Assembly: GCA_015179045.1 (NCBI GenBank)
Contig: WHUZ01000011.1
Coordinates: 496,001 to 560,000 of the forward strand
DNA length: 64,000 bases
Reading direction: 5' to 3'
DNA from: Kalaharituber pfeilii
Taxonomy: Eukaryota > Ascomycota > Pezizomycetes > Pezizales > Pezizaceae
Shown: piece after piece, positions 37,981 to 51,700 of the stretch
Numbering within the stretch: position 1 is the stretch's first letter
How the letters are laid out: every line of letters starts with the position of its first letter
The notes under the pieces: generated by a model
The model's database searches: none
Seen by the model: the letters and a program-made list of their open reading frames with translations, nothing else
Told to the model about the DNA's origin: nothing
Program-made: the position numbers and the translations under genes

Positions 37981-39433
37981 ATGGTGGTACACTGTATTGA
38001 ATGGCGGCAGCTGAGCGTTACTCGTGGGGAGCTTTGCATCGCAACTGTATTAAGATGCGGTCAATCATTTAGGTAGGCACCTCAACTTCAGAAACAACTG
38101 CTTGTCCTTGCACTAGAAATCAAGGAGTGAGTCTGGTTACTGACTTCATGAAAGGTGGAAAAATGTAGGCGATGAATGGTAATATGACACCCTCACGAAT
38201 ACACGAGGAGTAGCGCGACTCACCGAAGCCCTAGGTCATGCGCATTATCAGGTCGAATAGTCATCCTCAAACAGGACCTTACGCACCTTCACTATCGAGC
38301 AATCTTTCCAAGTAAGGCTCAGGATGCTGAAAGAAAGGATGATACTTCAGAAGTTCTGCGTGACTATTTCAATCTTTCTGTTGATCTTACGAAGCTATAC
38401 AAACAATGGTCTGATAGCGACCCTATCTTCATGAAGAAGGCTCCCAAATTCACAGGGATTAGAATGCTACGGCAGGACCCGTGGGAAAATCTGATTAGCT
38501 TCATATGTTCAACAAATAACAATATATCGAGGATAAGCCAAATGGTAATTTAACTTCAAGCCGGTTGAAATCCACTCCATATCATGCTGACAAATGCTAG
38601 GTTGAGAAATTATGTGTGAATTACGGGGACAAACTTGGAGAGCTTGCTGGGGTGGAATATTATGACTTCCCTCCTCCGCACAAGCTTGCTACTACTGGTA
38701 TTGAGCAGCGGCTGCGGGAGCTAGGATTTGGTTATCGAGCTAAATACATTGCGAATACGGCTCGCATCATTGCAAATGAAAAACCCCCCGAGTGGCTACA
38801 CTCACTTCGAAAACAACCTTACAGAGAGGTCCACAATGCCTTATTGGAGCTGTCGGGGGTTGGACCAAAGGTTGCGGACTGTGTATGTTTGATGAGTATG
38901 GATAAGGCTGAGGCTGTACCAGTTGATACGCATGGTATGACGTCTAGATGTATGCATGAGATATAGTGGATACTGATCTATAGTGCAGTGTGGCAGATTG
39001 CTATGCGCGATTACAAATTTGGAAAGGGAAAACTTAAGTCACTCACGCCGGCGACATACTGGGCCATTGGGGACCATTTTCGAGAGCTCTGGGGCCAAGA
39101 AGCTGGATGGGCACATTCCGTAAGTCACTTCCTCACTACCTATCATTACAGGGACTTATTATTGGACTCGGTAAGGTTCTATTCACGGCGGATCTACGTG
39201 CATTTTCTGAACGGGTCGAAACCAAAATAAAGGGGATTGAAACCACTATGAAAGTGAAAACAACTGCTGCGGGACAGGAAATAACAAGACTCAATAGTAC
39301 TGTGACCGCTGCGGCGGTCAAAGGTGTCAAGCGGGAGTCAATGCAGCTTGTAAGTGACACCAAAACTAAGCTTGAGGTAGAAAAGAAGGAGGCAATATCA
39401 GTGGTGAGAAGATCGAAGAGAACGAAGCGGTGA
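37981..39433 (+). CDS. ogg1: 8-oxoguanine DNA glycosylase/AP lyase
   Basis: Excises 8-oxoguanine paired with cytosine and nicks the abasic site in base-excision repair; nuclear and often mitochondrial. Six exons by eye: 37981-38072, 38155-38178, 38235-38544, 38601-38934, 38989-39119, 39176-39433, giving 382 residues. The N-terminal OGG domain shows LRCGQSFRW, spanning intron 1, and GRIVILKQD. The helix-hairpin-helix-GPD domain shows FICSTNNNISRISQM and LSGVGPKVADCVCLMSMDKA. The Schiff-base lysine is K232 and the catalytic aspartate is D251 in VPVDTHVW. Their 19-residue spacing equals K249/D268 in the human enzyme. The start lies 24 nt after an in-frame stop, and yeast Ogg1 begins at the same place. 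A Lys/Thr/Val-rich tail of about 70 residues follows the catalytic core. Confidence 0.95.
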
Positions 39434-39917
39434 GAGCTGGCGTATATTAGTAGTCTATAGCATGATTTGTACGATGTTCTGGTGTTGTCTGAATTTGCAT
39501 ATACTCATATATCCAACCCACATTTACTAATACATGTGTTTAAACCTCTATTTATATATTTCGTCAATTTTGCGACGTTAAATCGTTTGAAACTGTTGGT
39601 GAGTCCATGTTTGAATCATTCAGTAAATACGGTATTTGTATGCCTGTTCGTTTTGGAATACCTATTTCTGGAATTCAGGGCTCAAGTGGGTCTTTTGCCC
39701 AATCCCGAGACGAGGACGTTGGTTTCTATCTTTGTGGAATGGGCTAGTCTGGGAATGGACGAAGTTTATTGCTATGATAGGGCTAAACGGCAGCTTGAGG
39801 CTGCAACCGTTTCCCGACTATCGCTAATTGGGGGATGCATGCAGGTACCTACCAAAATCTGCACGACTCGAGCAGGTACCGCCAGTTTCATCCACACGCC
39901 ATTCTTGCTGGAGGGAG

Positions 39918-39949
<32 letters not shown>

Positions 39950-41771
39950 GGGGGTAGAAGCAAAGGCAGCCACGATCCAGAGATGAGACGAGAGTCGACA
40001 TCTGGACTCACCACGCGAGCGGGAAGATACCCTGACATTTTGGCGAGCTGCCCTTCAAATGCCAAAGCGATCGCGATCTTGTGCTTAGATCAGCGATTTC
40101 ATCATAGGAAGTCGCTGTTTCTCCGGCAGGTTACATGGATGTAGAGGATGGCGAGATGTGCAGCGGGGGGGGGGGGCTTGAGCAAGCAGGCTGCAATTGT
40201 GGGGCTCCATACATACATACATACATACATACATACATACATACATACATACATACATACTGGTTGGGCTTCAGCGTGAACACCTTGTGCACTGCAGCGG
40301 CATGTGTTGGCATGCCAGCGATACGTAGTATGCAGAGGTGCAGAGTGTGTCGAGTACTAAGTATGATAGGTCTACGGTGGGACAGGTACCTGCATGTACC
40401 CGAGTGCTAGTACTCTACTTTACACCGCGCTGCGCTGTGCATAAGCGCTATTGACGTGCATACGGTGCATACGATGCATGCATACGGAGTGCCTCGCGCC
40501 CACTGCGCAGTGTGGGAGATCGGCGGCAGGAGTTTGCATTCGATTCGCAGTGCAGCCCGCGCGTCCCTCACCGCCAGAAGGCATGCAGCAATGGGGCAAT
40601 GGCCTTGGCCTCCGCCCGGCCAGGGGCGCTGAAGAGGCCCATCGCTCGAGCCGCGAGCGAAACCTGCACTGGCACCGGCACTGGCACTCCCGCGAGTGTC
40701 ATGTCTATCTTCGGGGGCCTGGCACCTATTCCCCGCGGTGAGGCGGGCTCTCGGAGCCTCGCTGAGCGCACACTGCGTTTCATCCATACCCGATCTCCAT
40801 TTCACCGTCTGTCGCGCTCCTCTGCCCTGCGCATCGCTGGCTCTCGACTAACACTGGAGCCCTGCCAAAGGGATAAGCCTGGCGCTGTGAAAAGCGGCTG
40901 CATCATAATTTTACTCGCACGTTGACCTGCCCCAGGTTAGCCGTCATACCGTACCAGGCCCCCCCGGCACGCGCCCAAGTTGCCCTTGGGCCAACCATAG
41001 GCACAATCGCAACCCCAACGCGGCGCCCTGTCCTCACAGAGCTTGCCAACGCTAGTCCGAATCCATTTGGACCCCCCGAACCCAGCGTAAAGTAAGTAAG
41101 TACTCATCCGTCCCTTTCTTCCTCCTCAATTTCGCTTCTGCCTGGTTCCTGCAACCACGCTGCCGCTCGCCCAGCTGAGCTGCACAAGAAGGTACTGTAT
41201 GATACTTTTCTCAGCGTATCATATCTTCGTACCCCCCCCCCCCCGACCCCCCCCCGACCCCGAAAAAAGAAATTAAAAAAAAAAAAAAAAATATAGCAAG
41301 TTTGATTAGGCTCTGTAGTGTGACCTGGATTGCTAAAATCAATACCTTGTCCAGTTGTACTCTACACTCTCTCAGAGGAACCTACACCTCGTCACTCTCT
41401 TTTGTCCTGCAGCTGCGCACAGAGTCACTCTTTTCTCTGCTTGCGTTGCTATAGTCTGTCGTTCATTGTTTTTTTTTCTTACGATTGTTCTTTTCTGTGC
41501 CTGCAGAAGCGACGCTTAGGTGTGTGACAGCTCATCCTATCTTACTGTTTCGCTGCAATCTTGTCCTGCCCCTGGACCTTCACGTCCTTATTGGAAACCA
41601 GTGTGCGACAGACAACACATCCCCCCCGTTCAGCGTTTGCTTGGGATTTTCCAACTTTCCATCATTCGCACAAAACACCATCAATCTGCGGAATTTCACA
41701 ACATTCAACGTCACAACTCTTCACCGTGGATTCAAAAATATAATCACGTTTTATCTCATTCGGCACCGGCC
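39434..41771. other. Intergenic region with simple repeats, upstream of RAX2
   Basis: No gene recognised. It contains a (GT)n plus G-run at about 39918-39948, a second G-run at 40165-40175, the ATAC microsatellite, a GC-rich island at about 40.5-40.9 kb, and a C-run of about 30 nt at 41233-41262. The final 500 bp are pyrimidine-rich and likely the RAX2 promoter and leader. Confidence 0.45.
40209..40260. repeat. (ATAC)n microsatellite
   Basis: About 13 uninterrupted tetranucleotide units in non-coding DNA. Confidence 0.95.
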
Positions 41772-44700
41772 ATGAGGAAGCCGCTAATTCCAAAGTCGAC
41801 AATCTCACTGTCGCAATTATGGTCCTTAACAATTGGTATCTCAACTGTCGCGTCGGCTTTAGAGTTCAAGGCCGTTACTCCTCCACCATTGAATCTTGAT
41901 GAATTAGGAAAAGTAGGACTCGCTGGAGACTTCAACGGAATCTCAATCTATTCGTATGAAGGACAACAAGTTTCAGCGCTGGCGAATAAAAATGGAAGCG
42001 ATTCAGTCATGGTTCAATTACCTAACGGGGCCTTCACGGCAGTGGTTTCGGCGGACGCAAATATTGATGCAATGTGTACCTTCGAAAAGAAAGATGGAAA
42101 GGTTGTGGGTGTTGTTGTTGGTGGAAATTTTACTAGCTTGGGAGGTGTGGAAGCAAACGGAGTGGCCTTGGTCAATCCATCCGATGGAACAGTTACTTCC
42201 ATGAATGGGCTTAATGGCAAAGTGAGCGCTCTTTACTGCGACAAAGATACGGAAACTGTATATGTTGGGGGAGAATTTACTGGGGTAAACTCGTCAAACG
42301 CTCTTGCATGGTCGGATGAGTCCAACTGGGAGGACTTACCTTTTGAAGGATTCAATAAGCCTGTGAAGTCCATTACTAAATCGTCAAGCGGATCAATAAT
42401 ATTTGGTGGACTATTTGATGGGCTAGGAAATGTCACGGCGCCAGCCTCTTCACACATGCAAACTCTGAACCTTCAATCTGCTGTTATCACGGCCGAACAA
42501 ACGATATTGAGGGAAGGATTCAACGATCCAAGGAACATCGTATGCAACAATGGGCAGGATGGTCCTGGAAATACGTGGTTATTGTCTGATGGACAATTTG
42601 GTTCCTGGACTGCCGATTTTAGATTCGGGTTTAGGCCTACGAAGCTGCGCCTGCGGAACACACATTTTGAAGGCCGCGGAACTGCAGAGTTTCGGCTTAC
42701 CGCATTTCCTATTGGAGGGATTATGAACCTTACCTATGTGGATCCGGCGGATAACCAGAAGAAATTTTGTGAGTCTAGGTGTCCTCTATCGGATGACCCC
42801 AAGGTGGGGTTTCAGGACTTCGAGTTCGTCAATGTCATTGGCATGAGCAACATCAGGATTGATATCTCCCGCTTCTACGGTCCAGGAGCTGGGCTTGCCG
42901 GAATTGAGGTTTTCCAAGATGGTAATTATAATGAGCAGAGTCAAAGCTGGTTTCGTTTCGCTAATTGTATTCAGATGTTTATACTTTCGCCATTAACGAT
43001 TTCAATGAACCGTCTTGTGCCAAAGGCACCTTTGCTTCCAACTCTGAAGTGCAAGGCCCATGGGTAAATACTATTCCTAGGGGACAGACTAATTCAGAAT
43101 ACTTGACCGCAAATGTCCAAGGAGAGCAGACCGACCCTCTCTCGGTGACTTTTTACCCAGATGTGCAAACTTCAGGAAATTACTCGGTTCTGATTTTTAC
43201 TCCTGGTTGTATTCAGGATGGAACTTGTGGATTTCGAGGACGAGTTAATATCTCAGGAATTTATGCTCGTGATCAGGAGCAGCCTATCTACACTGAACTC
43301 TTCCAGACAAACAACTTCGACAAATATGATATCATTTACACTGCTTATGTTGATGCTGCTGATGAGCGATTCCGGCCTTCTGTTACCTTAACGGCAAGCG
43401 TTGGTCAAACTGGACCTCTAACAGTAGTAGCACAAAAGGTCCGGTTTGACTTAATATCGAATACTACAACGGGACTGAATGGTATTTATGAGTACGTTCC
43501 GGGGACCACGAGCTTGGGAAAGTTCAGTGATTCAACGATTATCAAATCTACTGAGAAATTGAAGGCTGGTGCTCAGGTATTTACTCTTGCGAATAAAGAT
43601 GCAACAATTTATGCAGCCGGAAACTTTACCTCCAAGAGCAACAATGACGGTTTCAATAATATTTATGCGATCAATCAAGACGGACCTGTCAGTTTAGCAA
43701 AGAAAGGACTGAATGGTGTTGTGTTGACTATATTGACTGCAGGCGACAACAAGCTTTATGTCGGTGGAGATTTCACTAATACCCAAGATTCTGATACCCC
43801 TGGTCTGAATAAAGTTGCCATTTACGATACTGAGTCCAATACATGGTCCGCGTTGGGAGCTGGCGTTAATGGTCGAGTGAAGGATATAGTTCCGCTCAAG
43901 TTGACAGTCTCTGAAGAAGAGTTGGATGTCATCGCTGTATCTGGAGATTTTACCGAGCTTGTTGCGGATGAAAACAAGGAGGCTGTGGCCACAACCGGAT
44001 TTGGAATCTGGGTTCCATCTAAGAATGAATGGTTGGCAAGATTGGACGTCGCTGTCATCTCTCTTGAGGGCAATCTTTCTGCTACAACCTCTGTTCCTGG
44101 GGGAGATCAGTTTTTTGCGGGGTCTGTCTTGTCTCAAGATATGCTAGCCTTTGGGGCCGTGACAGTTGAATCGGAGGATACAATTACCTTGAAATCTCTT
44201 CCCTTGAGATCTGTTCCTGAGACAGAGTCAAATTCCACTATTCAAAAGAGATCGATTCCATTTGAACAGGTTGAAGGTGTTGTTACTGGGGCCTTCTACC
44301 AGGAGGGCCCCACAGATCTCACTATCGTTGGCGGGAAATTTACTGTGGAAGGCAAAGATGGCCCCGTGCAAAATCTGGCAATTATCGATCACAATTCGAG
44401 TGATGAAATTACTGGACTGGTTGATTTTAACGCGACTGGGGCGTTTGCTACACTTCACATCCATTCTGGGATTTTGTATGCCGGTGGCTCCATTGAAGGC
44501 AGTGTTGGGGGGTTCGATGTTAGTGGAATAGTGCTATATGACCTTGAGAATGGAAATTTATCCAAAGATCAACCTGCGGGACTGCGAGGTTTGTCACACT
44601 ACGAAGTTATGTTGGAATCTTCTAACCGCAAAGTCATATAGGCGATGACCCTGTTGTTTACTCTATCTCAACACAACCAGACTCTGATAGGGTGTTCATA

Positions 44701-45636
44701 GCTGGTTCGTTTGATTCTGCTGGTTCATTCTCATGCCCAGCAATTTGTGTATACGAGACATCCAATCGTCAATGGACTCGACCTGGAGTAGAAATTGATG
44801 GCACAATTTATGCAATGCAGTGGATCAATGTCAACGAACTTTTGGTCGTAGGAAACCTGATCATCAACGATACAGCAACATACGTCGCGAAATTTGACGC
44901 AAAGAACCTGTTCTGGTCGTCGGTTGCTGCTGGTGATAAACCTATTCCTGGACCAGTTACATCCTTCGCCTTCGACTCTGCTGCCGGAGATTCTTTGTTC
45001 ATTGCCGGAAATACAACTGAGGGAGCCCCGTTCTTGATGAAGTGGACTGGCAGTACATTGGTGGATCTCAGTGATGGGTTTAGCGCCCAGACAATCATCC
45101 GTGGAATCCAAGTCATCACTCTCAAAGAGGACCACGACTCCAATGAGGTGCTGAAAGACGACCATATTCTACTTGTCACGGGGTCCATTGAACTGCCTAA
45201 TATTGGGACCTTTTCCGGAGTTTTATATGATGGGAACAATTGGACTCCATTCCTCATCACGTCCAACTCAGATGGTGAACCAAGCTCTATAAGTTCCATG
45301 TTTACTCAGAGGCAGCAGACATTCACCACATCAGGTATGTAACTCGTGGTTTTACTCTTATTACATCTATATTTAATACTAACTACTTTTTATTTAGGCG
45401 GAAAAATGCGCAAAGGATTCGTGATCCTGATTGCTCTAGCGATCGCCCTCGGCTTGGTATTCTTAATAGTCGTCCTGGGTGTCCTAGCGTCCTACATCCG
45501 CAGGCGGCGAGAAGGGTACCAGCCCGCGCCAACCATGATTCTAGAAAAATCCGCCAGTATCCAGGGTCGTGTACCACCGGCATTCCTATTTCATACGGTG
45601 GGAGCGAATAATCCGCCCAACGCGCCTACCCTATAG
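41772..45636 (+). CDS. rax2: Rax2 bud-site/polarity cortical protein
   Basis: Large type I membrane glycoprotein that marks growth or division sites at the cell cortex together with Rax1. Four exons by eye: 41772-42921, 42975-44588, 44642-45334, 45398-45636, giving 1,231 residues. The N-terminus has a signal peptide (basic residues, then LWSLTIGISTVASA). The ectodomain has repeated kelch-like blade segments of the form hydrophobic-GG-x-F-T (VVVGGNFTSLGG, VYVGGEFTGVNSSNA, LYVGGDFTN, LYAGGSIEG) and many N-glycosylation sequons. One transmembrane helix lies at about residues 1159-1186 (from GFVILIALAIALG), followed by a short basic cytosolic tail (YIRRRREGYQP) with the family's RVPPAFLF motif. 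Length and architecture match fungal Rax2. The ATG was chosen because the signal peptide starts there, not at the longer upstream frame. Confidence 0.93.
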
Positions 45637-45740
45637 CGAAACATTGTGGGATCCGAATGTAATATGAATACCGTTTGTGTATCGAGTGAATTTAGGAATC
45701 TTTACATATAGGAAAGGAGTTTGATGTTTGGTTGCTTATG

Positions 45741-45775
<35 letters not shown>

Positions 45776-46660
45776 CCCATTAAATTAATATCCAGAACTT
45801 CCTTACTTTTTCTTTTACCAGATGAATTTCTTGCTCTGTTTGTAGCATTTTGCAAGAATTAAAGACGCCATACCTTTTACCAGCCTGATTTCTTTTTCCT
45901 TTGTTAACATCTTTTTGTTCATTGTCTAGTTTGGCCGGTATATCGTCCTCCTTTTACTTCTAGTGGAGCCTTTACACCTTTCTCAATTTTCTTCTTTTTT
46001 TTTTTTTATTATTTTATTTTTTTTTCTCTTTTGTTCTTTCTATTTGCTTCTTTTCGCTCATAGTTGAGTTGGTCTGTTGTTTCAATGCTTCTTGATCGCT
46101 TAGATATAGAGCTTCCTGAGCTTCATTACAAGGATGGAAAGCTCAAGGCTCATTTTAATGTATTTTGACTTTTCAGTGGTAGACAGAGGCACTGGGCTAA
46201 AGGGGAAATTGTACCTAATTTGATACAGCGGGGGAGATAAGTGGCCAGATGGGTGGAATTACTTTTGCTTCTCTAGTGAAGTAAGTTGGGTTGTTTTGCT
46301 ATGGGTTTATTGGTGTGCACGTTATAATAATGGTTTCTGGGTGCAAATTTGGTGGAAAGCAAATGAGCAGCTCAGTGGGCTTGTTGTGGTCACGTTACTG
46401 TCAATTCATTCGACCTATCTTTGTATTATATATGGAATGACATAGCTGTTTAGAAAAACTCCTGATAGTAGCTTATTCAATTTGTTTGCCCAAGTGTGCA
46501 AATGTGCTTCTGTAAAAACACTTCAGGAATGTGAAACTCTAGATTGCCCCTGTGCCTGGGTAAATTCGAGTAAAAAAGTGAACAGACAAAGAGAAATGGT
46601 GAGAAAGAGAGGCATCGATTCGAGCGCTACAAGTCGGCTTTCCTGTTGTATTTTTAACCT
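45637..46660. other. 3' intergenic region between convergent RAX2 and copper transporter
   Basis: Very T-rich on the plus strand, with an uninterrupted T homopolymer at about 45743-45775 and another T-rich tract near 45.99-46.03 kb. No coding region recognised. Confidence 0.5.
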
Positions 46661-47713
46661 TTAATGGCAGGCTACAGTTTTGGTAGCAGTGGCACCGCCC
46701 CATAGCACATAACCCACAAACGCACCGACCGCAACAGCAATCATAACCCAACCCTGCTCGGCGGCCACGTAATTAGCAACTGGCTTGCGTACGCAGGAAT
46801 TCGCTGCTTTATCTGTGTAGCAGGGAACTCACATTATAGGTCATGAAGAGCAGCCTGGATGGTTCTCAAACGTTAGTCTTCCTGATACGAGTTTCATGGA
46901 ACGCACGATCCAGGGTGTACATGTATGGTTTAGCAGTTACCAACTCGGGAGAAACTTACATGATAAAGAATGAATAGAAGACTTGTAGCCCGTAGAGGAC
47001 ACCTTTGATGAGATGCGCCTTCTGGTTCCGTGCCCTGGGGGAAACAGCGGACCCTGGGAGTAATGAGCTAGTTTCTTCATTGGCTGGAGATGAGTTAGGG
47101 GTGACAATCGACGTGAAAGTGGCCAGACACAGGGCGTGAACCTGGTGCGCTCATTATTTTCGGGGGTGCGGCATTGTACGAAGAAAATAGAGATAGTGGA
47201 AAGGTTAGAGGGCAAGGGAGGGAAGAAGTGTGAGGACATACTGGGCTGGGGGACGCTGTCAACGCGCAGCTCGAAGCGACGAGTGAGCTCGCGGAGGAAT
47301 TCATAGCCTGCAGAGAGAGCGACGACGGCGAGCAGGGAGAGAATCAAGGAGACGTTTCCAGAAACATGCCACCAGTGGAAGACCTGAATTGATCTTATCA
47401 GAACTGTACTCGGCATGAGGGTGTATGAAAACGGCGTATATATGTGCAATAACGAAGGGGAGTGCTCACAAGGCAAAGGTTCTCAGTATTCCATGTAAAG
47501 AGCATCTAGTTCGATAGCTTTGCAAGTCAGCGAACAGTTTTTATCCCTTGTGGGTTTTTGTTTTTGTTTTCCAAGTTCTAGATATTTCCTGAATAGGAAG
47601 GAGCACGGCACGAGGTTACAGACGTTCATTGAGCAGCGGTACGACATTGGAGAAGACATTGTGTCGGCATGGTCCATATGGCTCATGGCATCGTGGTGCA
47701 TGTGGTGGTCCAT
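46661..47713 (-). CDS. Ctr-type copper transporter (Ctr2-like)
   Basis: Trimeric Cu(I) channel of the plasma or vacuolar membrane. Six exons by eye: 47713-47624, 47505-47470, 47383-47242, 47053-46960, 46854-46833, 46753-46661, giving 158 residues. The N-terminus is rich in Met and His copper ligands (MDHHMHHDAMSHMDHADTM), followed by the family CSMNMLFTWNTENLC. TM1 follows FHWWHVSG. TM2 carries the essential MxxxM filter (FFIMLLFMTYN). TM3 carries GxxxG (GAFVGYVLWG). The protein ends in a Cys-His metal-binding dipeptide (TVACH). Exon 5 is only 22 nt. Convergent with RAX2. GAGCAAA, the complement of the yeast Mac1 copper-response core, lies directly before the ATG, probably by chance. Confidence 0.93.
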
Positions 47714-48783
47714 TTTGCTCTTGATAGATTCGTTCAATGATACTGACAAGTGGTGACCCTTCGAGTCGAGCTTTACTAGTAGCTGGAAACAAGTAAGCTA
47801 CTGTACCTGCGTTACGGGCACTGCTTGTTGGTTTTTGGGCTAAGTTTGCAAAGTCTCAGGCTAGATTCAAGATCTCGAGGTGTTAGACAGGCTATTGTTG
47901 GAAACGGGAGAGGAAAGAATGTGAAGGATTATGATGTATTTAAATACAGACGTGGCTAGGGGAGGGGATTTTGTAGAGAGTACCTGCAGGTTCACCAATG
48001 GACTGTAACACGAACAGAACAAGAACAGTTGAAGGCTTAGAGGCTGCAGTCGTGATCCTGGTCTTTGGTGTCTCTCATCCCCCGCTTCCAGGCGGATCCG
48101 ACAAGGGGTAGCGGGAAGACATTTAAAGTGACAGAACTACATATTGGGAAGGGCAGAGTACTCTCTACTCCAGTCTCGGGAGAGGGCGAAGTGCTAGCAC
48201 GAAGTACTAGTACTCTACATTCTGGATCTGCGAGTACATACTTGTACAAACATGATACTACAGTACTATTGAAGGCTATTTCAAAATGCCTGACAAAGGT
48301 TATCGCGATGAGTTACCAGACTAGAGGTTCCATCAGTACAAATACCTGTCTGCTTATATTAACGCATATAATCTCAGGGGTATTCTCTCCACGTACATAC
48401 AAGTACATAATGCGCGCGCACTCATATCATATTATTGTACGCACATCATAAATTCAGAAGGATTCATAAGTGCTCAGTAAATGCAATGCTATTCCGAACG
48501 GCCGAGTAGTGCATGCATATACTTCTTTTCTTAGGGATCTCCGCATGCATGCATCATGTGACATAGTCTATTCTGTCCTGGCCACTAAATCTTCTGTATA
48601 AAATCAATAGCAACGAACATGATAGTCCCAAGCTCCTTAATAGAGGGAAATAAAAGAAAAAGAACATAGAAGTACAGACTAGAAAACTGAAGTATCGACC
48701 AATGAATTATTGAAGACCCTAATATTATGATATGGAAGGAACTTCCTATTAATGTGCTTTAATGCTTTCCTCAGCATCATAGC
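47714..48783. other. Intergenic region between two minus-strand genes
   Basis: Holds the copper transporter's upstream region and the alanyl-tRNA synthetase's 3' flank. No gene recognised. Confidence 0.4.
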
Positions 48784-51700
48784 TCAATTTAGCTCAAGCT
48801 TTTGAATGAAATTCCGCGCAGCCTCAATGGCTTCATCCACCTTGCTAGGCTCGGATCCAAGACCTTGGCTGGTGTTGCCCTTTCCTCCGGCTTTTCCACC
48901 TACTATCTTGCTGACTTCATTCGCCCAGTCGGCGGCGGTTACTCCCCTCTTCATAGTATCCTGTAGCCACAATTAACATTGCACTGCCAACTAAAGATAT
49001 TTGGAGGACTTACATCAGAGACATGACAAGCGTGCACGACCTTGCCCTCAGCGCCCTCATCCGCAGCAAAAAGATAGATATTCTTGTCCTTCTTCTCCTT
49101 CTTGACTTGGTTGAGAGCATCAGAGACAGCCTTGTTGTTCGCAGAAATGCTCAACTTCACAATAAGGTTCTTCGCATCAACGTTTTCAGTGAAGTAGTTA
49201 TTAATTGTATCAACAGCCTCCTTCAGCTCCGCCTTTTGCTTCGTCTTCGCCTCGTCAAGAGCCTGCTTCACAATCTTGGCGATTCGATCCTTAATCGCAG
49301 CCTTTGTAATGGCAGAAATAGACAAGTTATTGAAGTCAACTTGGATAGACTTGATTTCATGATCCTTAGCAGGACCAGGAGCCATCTTTTCTAAAGCAGC
49401 AACCCGCTTGGTGAATTCTTGAGCGACTCGCTGAACCTCATGAGCGTCATGTCCGGTTACGGCAATTATTCGACGAATGCCCTTGGCGATACCACTCTCC
49501 TCTAGGATGATCAAGTCCTTGATATCACCAGTCTTGTTGACATGGGTGCCACCACAGAACTCGATGCTGACTTTCCTCCAGTCGGGGTTCTTGACATTGC
49601 GGAGAAGTTCCTCAACCTCAACCCCAACCGAGACAACTCGGACTGGGTCAGGGTAAGTTTCCCCAAATACCGCACGGACGCCCTCAATTTCACGAGCGAT
49701 GGCCAGTGGGACATCTTGGGCATAAACTTTGAGATTTTGTCGAATGTAGTCTGTGGAGATGTTCTCGATCTTGGTGAGGTCAGGGATCGAGATACCCGAT
49801 TTGTGGGAGAAGTCGAAGCGGAGCTTCTCAGCAGCAACAAGTGACCCCTTCTGATCGACGGTATCTCCAAGAACTTCACGAAGGGCATAGTTAAGAACGT
49901 GTGTTCCGGTGTGGTTATTTCTGATTGGCCAGCGTCGGAGCTAAGTACAATTAGTCACAATCCAGTCTAGTTTCTTGCTGGAATACATACTTCGTCATAT
50001 TCACTGATTACCTCATCCCTAACGGACAAGTTGCCATATTTGACATATCCAGTGTGGAGAACAAATCCACCATAGATCTGGACATTATCAACCTCAAATT
50101 CGGCCTGCCCATCAATCAAGATTCTTCCGGTATCATTTTCTTGACCACCTTGCTCGGCATAGAAATTGGTATTATCAAGAATCAGACCAATTTGAGCCCC
50201 TTGCGGAATATGGCCGGTGGACTGGTGGAAGTCTTTGTTATAATAGATAGCAACAATGCGTGAGGTGATGTTCCCTTTGTCTGCTCAGGCTGTTAATACT
50301 GCAGACAGATATAATAGATATTCCTGTACATACCGTACTTGTAGCTGTCGTCCGTCTTTGATACGTGCGACATTGTCTCCAATTTACCTAAGTCATGGAC
50401 ATCCAGTTTCAAAAGTTCCTCGCCTCCTGCCTTCTTCTTAGCCTTGCTGGCTTCCTTTGAAGCGGCCTGGGCCTCATCAAATTCTTTCTCATTGATTTCT
50501 AGATTGCTTTCAGCAGCCATAATTCGAGTCAAATCTACAGGGAAACCAAATGTGTCGTAAAGCCTCCAGACATCCGCCCCACTCAAAGTGTGACTATCGC
50601 GCAACCTGGTTTGCTCTGCATAATGCGCAAACATCTTCTCTCCTCGATCAAGAGTTCGAGCAAAGGACTCCTCTTCCTCGTCCAGGATCTCCTTGATATC
50701 GGACTCCTTCTTTCGGATTTCAGGGAACATACCACCCTTCATAGAAATTATTAGGTATCTCCGCAAACGCTACAAAGATTGGAGGACATACCATTTGATG
50801 AACCAAAGTAGGTACGATCTGCGAGAAAAAGTTTCCAATAGGAACATCAAAGTACTTCCTGGCGTATCGGGCACCACGCCTTAATATTCGCCTGACAACG
50901 TACCCTCGTCCCTCGTTGTTTGGAATACCTCCATCGGCAATGGCGAACGAGAGAGTTCGAACGTGGTCAGCAATCACACGATACGCAGTGTCAATTCCAT
51001 CCCCGTCCTCAGCACCAAATTTACCCTTGTACGGCCTTGCCCCAGTAATCTGCTGAATTCTGTCAAACAGTGGTGTGAAAACATCAGTGTCATAGTTTGA
51101 TAGCTTGTTCTGCAAGACTGATACCAAACGCTCGAAGCCCATACCAGTGTCAACATGCTTGTTGGGCAGCGCTCGTAGGGAGCGATCAGGTTCACGGTTG
51201 AATTGAATGAAGACGTTGTTCCAGATTTCCAGAACATTAGGGTCGTCCTGATTGACTAGATGTGCAGCATTTCTACCGCCAATGCGGTCATAGTGGATTT
51301 CACTGCAAGGACCACAAGGACCTTGCTCTCCCATCTCCCAAAAGTTGTCCTTCATGTTGCCAGGAAGGATGTGATCGTCAGGTACTCCGACGGCCTTCCA
51401 TAGAGCCTTCGCTTCAAAATCTGGGTCAAGCCCTCCAGCCTCGTCTCCACCGAAATATGTCACATATAGCCTATCCTTTGGGATTTTGTAGACTTCGGTA
51501 AGCAATTTCCAGGAGAATTCAATCGCCTCTTTCTTGAAGTAGTCTCCGAAACTCCAATTTCCCAACATCTCGAAGAACGTCTACGAAACAGCATCATTAG
51601 CGATGTAACCCGGTCCTTGTGAAGTAATAGGGCATACATGATGGTAGCTGTCCTTCCCAACATCCTCAAGATCATTATGTTTTCCACCTATAAGCCACAT

